This document shows, one piece after another, positions 26,095 through 33,800 of a DNA stretch of 64,000 nucleotides. The stretch comes from Rhodococcoides kyotonense (GTDB taxonomy: Bacteria > Actinomycetota > Actinomycetes > Mycobacteriales > Mycobacteriaceae): NCBI RefSeq assembly GCF_900188125.1, contig NZ_FZOW01000007.1:1-64000 (forward strand), given 5' to 3'. A program made the position numbers and the translations under genes. The notes beneath the pieces were generated by a model. That model worked only from the letters and a program-made list of their open reading frames with translations, was not told the DNA's origin and did not search any database. Each line of letters opens with the position of its first letter. Position 1 is the first letter of the stretch.

Positions 26095-26298
26095 GAAATC
26101 TCCTCTTCGACGAACAAAGGGAACGTGCCGTCAGCTCGTTCCCGACGACCATCTTGCTACACGGTGATCGCTCGGCCGAATGCAGTGAAAAGTTCCTTTG
26201 TCCGAAATGCGATGAGTTTTCGATTCGGGCCCTGTCCATACGAGCGAGGCCTCGTCGAGGTTCTCACCGATACCGACACCCACGAGGAGTTACCCACC

Positions 26299-26707
26299 AT
26301 GGCACGAATGCTGTTCGCCAACATGCCGGTCAAGGACGTCGCAGCCACGAAATCGTTCTTCGCGGGACTCGGGTTCGAGGTTCAACGAAGTGTTCAGCGA
26401 CGAGAACTGCGTATCGATGATGGTCAACGATCAGACGACGGTGATGTTTCTCTCGGAAACTCGATTCAAGGACTTCATCTCCGACAGCATCACCGACACC
26501 ACGCAGTCGCGTGAGGTACTGATGTGTATCTCGGCGGACAGCCGCACGGAAGTGAACTCGCTCGTCGATCGCGCCATCGAAGCAGGTGGCTCGAAGTGGA
26601 TGGAACCGCAGGACCACGGCTTCATGTACGGCCGCGCGTTCCGCGACCTGGACAACCACGTCTGGGAGGTCATGTGGATGGATCCCAGCGCAGTCCCGTC
26701 GGAGTAG
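26299..26707 (+). pseudogene. VOC/glyoxalase-like protein, split by a +1 frameshift
   Basis: GAGGAG precedes ATG 26299. The first 27 residues (MARMLFANMPVKDVAATKSF...) are the start of a COG3607/PhnB-like VOC protein. From about 26381 the frame shifts by one base. The next frame continues FSDENCVSMMVNDQTTVMFL through to DNHVWEVMWMDPSAV, a complete C-terminal half. One extra G around 26377-26380 (GAGGTTC for GAGTTC) explains it. Restored length would be about 135 residues, which is normal. Either a recent mutation or a sequencing error. Confidence 0.75.
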
Positions 26708-26713
26708 ATGGAT

Positions 26714-26740
26714 GCCTCGGGGTTGACCGAGCCCCGAGGC
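26714..26740. terminator. bidirectional terminator between VOC gene and sigma factor
   Basis: GCCTCGGGG, nine-base loop, CCCCGAGGC. It fills most of the 37-base gap between two convergent genes. No U-tract on either side. Confidence 0.65.
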
Positions 26741-26744
26741 CCCG

Positions 26745-27719
26745 TCACAGGCGGTTCGGCAGCCCGAATCGCTCGAACAGAGTCAGGTCGAAGAAGCACG
26801 CGACGTGTGAGACCTTGCCGAGGGTGATGTCCACGACGTGTAGCTGAAAGGCCACATGCGTCCCCGACGCGTCCCGCATGTACAGCCCGTAAGCCGGCTG
26901 GCCGTTGGCCGACGTCGGCACCATGCGCATGTCGCCTGGACCCTTCGCAGGGCAATTGCCTCGGATGAGTGCACCGATGTTCTCCCCGCCCTGGTACCAG
27001 CCGACGAAGGGCGGCATCTCCCACACCGCGTCCTGGGTGAACAACTCGACGAGTCGATCGATGTCGTAGTTCTCGAAACTGTCGACGTACTGCTTCAGCA
27101 ACTCCTGCGTCTGCGCCGACGCGGGTTCGACGACGCCGTCCTCGGACGGTTCGATGTCGTCGAGCTGCGCCCGAGCACGTTGCAGCAGACTGTTGACGGC
27201 GGTCGTCGTCGTCGCGAGCGCCTCGGCTACTTCCGACGCCTTCCACTGCAACACCTCGCGCATCAGCAGCGCCGCCCGCTGTCGGGACGAAAGATGTTGC
27301 AGCGCAGCGATGAACGCCAACCGAATGGACTCGCGCCCGACGACGATCGACGCCGGATCACCGGAATCGCTCAACTCGGAGTCGGCGATGGGCTCGAGCC
27401 AGGCGATCTCGTGTCTCTCGACGAGATCGTCCGCGGGATCCGAACTGGGCGCGCCGAGTCCGGTCGGCAACGGCCTCTTCGATTTGCCTTCCAGCGCGGT
27501 CAGGCACGTGTTGGTCGCGATCCGATACAGCCACGTGCGCATCGAGGAGCGCCCCTCGAACTTGCTGTACCCGCGCCAGGCACGGATGTACGTCTCCTGC
27601 AGTAGATCCTCGGCATCGTGGATCGACCCCGTCATGCGGTAGCAGTGCGCGAGCAATTCGCGCCGATACGGGTCGAACTGTGCAACGAACGCGTCACCCT
27701 CAGCAACCGTGGCCGTCAT
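26745..27719 (-). CDS. SigG/SigX5-type ECF sigma factor with SnoaL-like C-terminal domain
   Basis: 324 residues. Region 2 is LLAHCYRMTGSIHDAEDLLQ followed by ETYIRAWRGYSKFEGRSSMR. Region 4 is LSSRQRAALLMREVLQWKASEVAEAL, and the C-terminal SnoaL-2-like domain (about 205-324) has the YVDSFENYDIDRLVELFTQDA opening. The RPLPTGLG linker is characteristic of the SigG group. ECF factors of this kind carry their control domain fused rather than using a separate anti-sigma factor, and none is adjacent. ATG 27719 has no Shine-Dalgarno sequence; TAATGT lies eight bases upstream, suggesting a leaderless mRNA. Confidence 0.85.
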   Translation of the reverse strand: MTATVAEGDAFVAQFDPYRRELLAHCYRMTGSIHDAEDLLQETYIRAWRGYSKFEGRSSMRTWLYRIATNTCLTALEGKSKRPLPTGLGAPSSDPADDLVERHEIAWLEPIADSELSDSGDPASIVVGRESIRLAFIAALQHLSSRQRAALLMREVLQWKASEVAEALATTTTAVNSLLQRARAQLDDIEPSEDGVVEPASAQTQELLKQYVDSFENYDIDRLVELFTQDAVWEMPPFVGWYQGGENIGALIRGNCPAKGPGDMRMVPTSANGQPAYGLYMRDASGTHVAFQLHVVDITLGKVSHVACFFDLTLFERFGLPNRL

Positions 27720-27727
27720 GTACGAAC

Positions 27728-27733
27728 ACATTA
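27728..27733 (-). promoter_or_regulatory. -10 element for the leaderless sigma factor gene
   Basis: On the minus strand TAATGT (TANNNT) lies eight bases before the ATG, placing the transcription start at or next to the start codon. No -35 was identified. Confidence 0.35.
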
Positions 27734-27821
27734 GTGCGCCGGACCGACACGTGCGCGGTTGTTTCGGCATCCGCTGAGCTAGCCTTCGTGTGCCGCCGCA
27801 CCACCGAGGGAAGGCATCACC

Positions 27822-28823
27822 GTGACCGCCCCGACGACCATCGACGAACTCGTGGACGAGCTCTATCTGCAACGCGGACGAGCGTGGCAGGCCGCGCTCG
27901 TGACGGCCCAGAATTTCCTCGAGACGATCGCCGACGAACTCCTCGACAACGTCGACCGAGATCGTCTGAACGCACAGACGGCACGCATCAAGGACCCCGT
28001 GCGTGCCGCCGACAAGCTGCGCCGCAAGATCGCCGAGGGGCGCATCGCACCGCCGAACGACGTCGACGACGTGGTCGAGGCGCTCGGCGACCTGATCGGA
28101 ATCAAGGTTCTGTGCAAGAGCCCCCGCGATTTTCACGCATTCGTCGACGCGTTGGACAGTGCGTGCCACGACCCGTCGTGCTCGGTACGGTTCGCCAAGG
28201 ATCCGATGAACTACGTCGAGTTCCCGAAGCCGAGCGGGTACCGCGCCTATCACGCGGTGTTGCTGGTCAGGGTGGCCACTCACCAGGGCGACCTCGACGT
28301 CAAGGTCGAGGTACAGGTCAAGACTCGCCTTCAGGATGCGTGGGGCGAACTGACCCACGAGGACATGTACAAACCGGGTGAGGCGCTGAAGCCGTCACGA
28401 GAACACATGGATCGCGCGCGTCAGATGGCCGAACTTCTCCTGCAAGTGGACCTGATGGCCGACGAGCTTGCCGCACAACTGGATTCGCAGACCGCCGACT
28501 CGAAGAACTCCGAGGCCGAGCTCGTGCCCAAGGATCCGGAGATCATCGCGGCACGCGTGACTCGGACGGGGCCACGCTATGCGCTCGCCGTGGGTCCCGA
28601 CGGTAGGCGCGGACTCATTCCCGCGCGTTCGGTCAAGGCTGTCATCGGAGCGAAGGACCGCATCAGCGTCGACGACTATCTCGAGGTGGACGACGTGGTT
28701 CGAGTGGTGGTCGAGGACACCGAAGATGCCCTGTACTACCATCTTTCGTCGCAACCGCCGTCCCGGAGGTCGCGGAGACGACGACGCAAGGCCGATCTCG
28801 CGTCGCACTCCACCGACGACTGA
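27822..28823 (+). CDS. RelA/SpoT-domain protein with C-terminal S1/OB-like segment
   Basis: 333 residues. GTG start with GGGAAGG upstream. Residues about 40-190 are a RelA/SpoT nucleotidyltransferase domain: ARIKDPVRAADKLRRK (ATP-side basic loop), ALGDLIGIKVLC (metal Asp), GYRAYHAVLLV and VEVQVKTRLQDAWGELTHEDM (catalytic Glu). No HD hydrolase, TGS or ACT domain is present, so it resembles a small alarmone synthetase, with Ala replacing the Ser of the usual YRSxH. Residues about 240-310 form a beta-rich segment (RYALAVGPDGRRGLIPARSV) resembling an S1/OB fold, ending in an Arg-rich tail, which suggests RNA or ribosome binding. Confidence 0.75.
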   Translation: MTAPTTIDELVDELYLQRGRAWQAALVTAQNFLETIADELLDNVDRDRLNAQTARIKDPVRAADKLRRKIAEGRIAPPNDVDDVVEALGDLIGIKVLCKSPRDFHAFVDALDSACHDPSCSVRFAKDPMNYVEFPKPSGYRAYHAVLLVRVATHQGDLDVKVEVQVKTRLQDAWGELTHEDMYKPGEALKPSREHMDRARQMAELLLQVDLMADELAAQLDSQTADSKNSEAELVPKDPEIIAARVTRTGPRYALAVGPDGRRGLIPARSVKAVIGAKDRISVDDYLEVDDVVRVVVEDTEDALYYHLSSQPPSRRSRRRRRKADLASHSTDD

Positions 28824-28842
28824 CGCGTCCGAAACAGACGCG
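28824..28842. terminator. short hairpin between convergent genes
   Basis: CGCGTC, seven-base loop, GACGCG, just after the RelA/SpoT-protein stop and just before the end of the convergent DUF2510 gene. Only six base pairs, so a weak candidate. Confidence 0.35.
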
Positions 28843-28846
28843 AGGA

Positions 28847-29080
28847 TCAGATCACTTCGCGTTTGGCAGTCTTCTGCGTGGGCACACGGCCGTCGAAGTA
28901 GCGGAGCAACGTCTCGTCGTGTGCGTCCGGATACCAGCCAGGCGCAATCGATGTCTTGGCCCGCCCGTTCGTCGCACGACGCTCGCTGCCGACGACCATC
29001 ACCACGAAACCAGCGATCACCGACGCCGACACCACCGCCACGATGGTGATCACGACGATCTGAAACAGATCCATGTTCAT
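28847..29080 (-). CDS. DUF2510 small membrane protein
   Basis: 77 residues. One N-terminal membrane segment (FQIVVITIVAVVSASVIAGF), a short basic linker, then the DUF2510 motif PGWYPDAHDETLLRYFDG, which is common in actinobacterial membrane-associated proteins of unknown role. The start is ATG 29080 or the second ATG at 29074; a G-rich stretch upstream could serve either. Probably faces the cytoplasm with its C-terminus. Confidence 0.7.
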   Translation of the reverse strand: MNMDLFQIVVITIVAVVSASVIAGFVVMVVGSERRATNGRAKTSIAPGWYPDAHDETLLRYFDGRVPTQKTAKREVI

Positions 29081-29264
29081 CCGCCCCCGCCCTACCCGTG
29101 CGCTCCGTACGACCCCGCCGACTCCCCACCGGCCCGGATTCTCCGCGCCATAGTGACACATCTTTCATCGGGTGGTGACCGATCTGGACATGCTGGACCA
29201 ATCGACTGCACCGACCACGGATTCTCAGGTTCGTCCTAGGTCGATGCGGTAGACACCATCTTCT

Positions 29265-30740
29265 GTGACAGCCACCGAAGCACCCCAGCTCACGACGGCC
29301 GAATCAGAACACGTTCAGTGCACCGCCGAGGCGCCCGAACGGTTCTTCACCGCCGACCGCGTCGTACCGGCCGCAGCGTTCGCGCTGCTCGCGCCGCTGT
29401 ACGGAGTGCTGTCGGTGATGGGACACCGGCAACTTCGCACGTCCGGCTTCGATCTCGGAATCTTCGTTCAGCAGATTTCGTCGTATGCCGAGTTGCGCGC
29501 GCCGACGTCGAACCTTCTCGGCACCGGCTACAACACCCTCGGAGATCACTTCTCTCCCATCACGGCACTGTTGGCACCGGTCTATCGGCTGTTCCCGTCT
29601 CCCGAGACGCTGCTGATCGCACAGGCCGTTCTGTTCGCTGCCGCGGCCGTGCCACTGACGCGATGGGCGGTCCGAGAGTTCGGCACACTCGTCGGCGTCG
29701 TCGTCGCCGTCGCGTACGGGTTGTCGTGGGGTGTGCAGGCAGCCTTGAACTTCGACTTCCACGAGATCGCGTTCGCGATGCCGTTGTTGGCGATGTCGAT
29801 GGTGGCGCTCGGGCAGAACAGGTGGATACCCGCGCTGCTCTGGGCACTTCCCCTCGTGTTCGTCAAGGAGGACATGGGTCTTACGGTCGCAGCGATCGGC
29901 GCCCTGGTCGCGTTCGTGACCGTGGGCCGAAACCGCGTGCTCGGACTGTTGACCATCGTCTGGGGTCTCGGGTGGTTGCTTCTCGCCGTCAAGGTGATCA
30001 TTCCCCTGCTCAGCAGCAACGACTCCTACGGGCAGGGATCGAAGATGCCGCCACTGGGGTCGGGCATCGCCGACACAGCTCACGGTTTCGTCGCGGGTGA
30101 TTCGCGCGCAGCGACGGCATTCCTGTTGCTCGCCGTGACCGCGTTCGCGGCGTTGCGCTCACCGCTCGTGCTCGTCGTCGTTCCGACCGTCGCCTGGCGG
30201 TTTCTCAGCGACAACTCCAATTTCTGGAAGCCGATCTACCACTACAACGCCATCCTGATGGTGATCGTCTTCGCCGCCTTGATCGACGCCGTCGCTCGCA
30301 GCAGGCGACACCAGCAACTGACCGAGCGTGGCCGACGGACCATCTTCACTGCGGTTGCCGTCGTCGCACTCGTGGCTCTGCCGTTTCTGCCGATGGCCCG
30401 GCTCGTCACCGCTGACGGCTGGCGCACCGATCCTCAGGCGACCGAGACGGCCGCGATCGCGACGCGGATTCCCGACGGCGACACCATCGCCGCGTCGAAC
30501 AATCTTGTTCCGCAGTTCGTCGCCACGCACGACGTGTCGGTATTCCCGCAGCGCTCGACCGACACGACCACCCCGGACTGGATCGTCGTAAATCGCGCCG
30601 ACCCCGCAGGGTGGCCTGCCGACGAGGCGGGCGACACCAAGGCTGTCGACGCGGCGTTGGCGTCGGGTTACGTGATCAGTTCCGAGTCGAACGGAATCGA
30701 AGTTCTGCAGCGCGTCACGCCCCTGACGCAGGGGAATTGA
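29265..30740 (+). CDS. DUF2079 polytopic membrane protein
   Basis: 491 residues with about ten membrane segments followed by a soluble C-terminal part of about 120 residues. SGFDLGIFVQQISSYAEL and GDHFSPITALLAPVYRLFPSPETLL are the DUF2079 signature, with the charged loop FDFHEIAFAMPLLA. The fold resembles GT-C-type glycosyltransferases; the acidic DLGIF loop would be the catalytic loop, but no activity is established. GTG start without a clear Shine-Dalgarno sequence. It ends 148 bases before gltB, where the promoter of the next operon begins almost at its stop. Confidence 0.72.
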   Translation: MTATEAPQLTTAESEHVQCTAEAPERFFTADRVVPAAAFALLAPLYGVLSVMGHRQLRTSGFDLGIFVQQISSYAELRAPTSNLLGTGYNTLGDHFSPITALLAPVYRLFPSPETLLIAQAVLFAAAAVPLTRWAVREFGTLVGVVVAVAYGLSWGVQAALNFDFHEIAFAMPLLAMSMVALGQNRWIPALLWALPLVFVKEDMGLTVAAIGALVAFVTVGRNRVLGLLTIVWGLGWLLLAVKVIIPLLSSNDSYGQGSKMPPLGSGIADTAHGFVAGDSRAATAFLLLAVTAFAALRSPLVLVVVPTVAWRFLSDNSNFWKPIYHYNAILMVIVFAALIDAVARSRRHQQLTERGRRTIFTAVAVVALVALPFLPMARLVTADGWRTDPQATETAAIATRIPDGDTIAASNNLVPQFVATHDVSVFPQRSTDTTTPDWIVVNRADPAGWPADEAGDTKAVDAALASGYVISSESNGIEVLQRVTPLTQGN

Positions 30741-30767
30741 CAAAGGCTAGCCTTATCTTAGTAGTCT
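30737..30767 (+). promoter_or_regulatory. gltB promoter candidate with overlapping iron-box-like site
   Basis: TTGACA (30737-30742) is a consensus -35; TAGTCT (30762-30767) is a TANNNT -10 at a 19-base spacing. Between them, 30742-30760 reads AAAGGCTAGCCTTATCTTA. Against the DtxR/IdeR pattern TNAGGNTAGNCTNNCCTNA, the specified bases match except at positions 1 and 15. A repressor bound there would block the promoter. Confidence 0.45.
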
Positions 30768-30888
30768 GACACCTCCGGGTGCCGCTTCATCGAAGCAGCG
30801 ACGCCCTGCCCTGACGGTCGTCACCGTCGTTATCGCGTGCGGCGGTGAGACCTGTCCGCGCACGCCTGGACAGGGAGGAGGTCGATAC

Positions 30889-33800
30889 ATGCACGATGGA
30901 GTAGTCGGTCTGTACGACCCGTCGTTGGATTCGGACAGCTGTGGCGTCGGATTCATCACGCGCAAGGACGGCGTTCAGTCCCGCGATGTGTTGGTCAAGG
31001 CGCGCGAAGCGCTGTGCTCGGTCCCCCACCGCGGCGGAATGTCCGCCGAAGGAGTCGGCGACGGCGGCGGTGTCTCCGTCGACCTCTCGCTCGAGTTCTT
31101 CCGCCGGATCACCGAGCGTCGGGATCTCGAGCTCGGACGCTTCTGCGTCGGCAATTTCTTTCTGCCCGACGACGAGTCGCAGCACGGCCGCGCGATCGAA
31201 TTGATCCACCGGGCGATGATCGACCGCGGTTTCACGCCGCTGACCGTGCGCGAGGTGCCGATCGACAATTCGGCCATCCGCCCCGCCGCCGTCGAGTACC
31301 AGCGTGCCGTCCGCCAGTGGATCTGGGAGGTACCGCGCCCTCGCCCCGAGCCCGCGCACATCGACCGCTTGATCCACGAAGCATTGCTGCACATCGAATC
31401 GATCGCCTACACGTCGCCGGCGCTCGCCGGCCTCTATCCGCTGTCGCTGAGTGCACGCACGCAGGTTCTCAAGGGGCGCTTGAATTCCGACGAGGTGATC
31501 CCGTACTTCCGTGATCTCGTCGATCCGGCGCACTCGGTGCACACGATCTTCTTCCACACGCGTTTCTCCACCAACACCGATCCGCATCCGACGATGGCGC
31601 AGCCGTTCCGATTCATGGCGCACAACGGAGAACTGAACACCGACAAGAAGAATCGACTCGCCGAGGCCGCCGTCGCCAGCGCCAAGCGCCGCGCGATCGT
31701 CCGCCCGCCCGGCCAATCCGACAGTTGTCGCCTCGACCAGACACTGCAGGCGCGGGTCGTCGAGGACAGCGTCGAACTCGTCACGGCCGTCGTGTCCATG
31801 ATGCCGCCTGCGTGGGAGAACGACTACACGCTCTCTCCGCAGGTCCGCGCGATGTTTGAATACTTCTCGCTGTACGAGGAGAAGAACGACGGGCCGGCTG
31901 CACTCGTGTTCGGCGACGGCACCGTCATCGGCGCACGACTCGACCGTCTCGGACTCCGCCCCTTGCGCACGGTGGAGACGGGCGAGTACCTGTGCGCGTT
32001 CTCCGAAGCCGGCCAGGTCCGATTCCCACCGGAGACCATCACGCACCGAGGTCGCGTCGAGGCAGGCGGAATGATCTACTTCGATCACCGCGACAAGCAC
32101 ACCTACACCACCCGTGAGGCATTCGAAAAGCTTGCCGCAGAGCGCGATTACGCCTCGTTGCTCGCAGACGCACGGATCGGTCTCGACGATCTCGCGCCCG
32201 CCACGGTGATCGACGACGCCTATGCCGGCGATCTCGAACGCCACCAGCGTTACATTGCGTATTCGCTGGATCAGGAGAGCTTCAAGTTCCTGATGGACCC
32301 GATGCTCGCACACGGTGTCGAGCGAGTGTCCGCAATGGGTTACGGCAACGCGATCAACGCGCTGACCGACAGGGAAGGCGGGATCGCCAAGTACTTCTCG
32401 CAGCGTTTCGCTCAGGTCACCAATCCCCCGCTCGACAGCATCCGAGAAGCCGACGGCATGACCCTCCGAGTGGCGCTGGGCTCCAAGCCCAATGTCGGCG
32501 GACCGGTGTCGCGCCAGATCGTCATCCCCAGTCCGCTTCTGTCGCAGTCGGATCTGCGTGCACTCGCCGAGCAGACTCACGCTCCGGTCGCACGGTTCGA
32601 CATGCTCTTTCCTGCGATCGACGGCGACAGTGCGACCAACGAGAAAGCGCTCGCCGACGCCATGTCCGCGCTCGCCGACGACGTCGTCCGCTTCGCTCGG
32701 CGCGGCGGTATCGCCATCCTCAGCGACCGCGGGATCACTCGCGATCTGGCTGCACTCCCTGCCATCGCCGTCGTGTCCTACGTCAACGTCAGGCTCATCG
32801 CTGCAGGTGTACGCCTGCGTGTTTCACTCGTCGTCGACAGCGGTCAGATCTCGTCGTCGCACCACGTCGCCGCGGTGCTCGGATTCGGCGCGGCCGCGGT
32901 GCATCCTCTGACGGTCCGTCTGCGTGCGGAGGAGAAGTACGCGGGCGACCCCGACGTGGCGTTCGCGAAGTTCGTCAAGGCTGCCGAGAAGTCGCTCATG
33001 AAGACGATGGGTCGCGTCGGATTGTGCACAGTGGAGAGCTACATCGGCGGCGAATTCTTCGAGCCGAACTTCCTCGACACCTCGGATGCTGTTCTGACAC
33101 AGTGGTTCCCGAACATGGTCTCACCGGTGGGAGGCGTCGGGTTCCCGGCGATCGCGGCTAGCGTCGCACACTGGCACGCCCACGCGCGCACCGCGTCGGG
33201 CGAAGCCGACCTCCCCAATCTGGGTCTGTTCAAGGAACGGGCGGATGGCGCAGGCCACTCGTTCGGCGCGGCCTCGGTACGCGGGTTCGTCGACCTGACC
33301 AAGGAGAAGATCGAATTCGCCGATGCGCGAGGTGAATCCGACCAGGCGCACACCGACGCACTTCGCCTGCTGACGATCACGAAACTGGGCGACGCGTTCG
33401 GCCTCGACGCGCGGGCGTACCAATCGACGAGTTTCGATCGATTGACCGCCGAGCAGATCGACACCTTCGCGATCACGTCCGACTACCGGGCGTTCGTACG
33501 ATCGATGAACGAGGAGCGATCGCGCCGCCCCGCAGCGTTGCGTGACGTGCTCGCCATCGATTTCGGCGGCGACAGCATTCCGCTGAACATTGTGCAGCCC
33601 GCCAGCGAGATCACTCCCCTTCTCGCGTCCGGCGCGATGAGCCACGGAGCGCTCAACGCCAATGCCCACGAGGCAGTCGCGCACGGCACCAACATGGTCG
33701 GTGCGATGTCCAACAGTGGTGAAGGCGGAGAACACATCTCCCGGTACGGCACCGTCCGCGCGTCGCGCATCAAGCAGTTCGCGTCGGGACGCTTCGGCAT

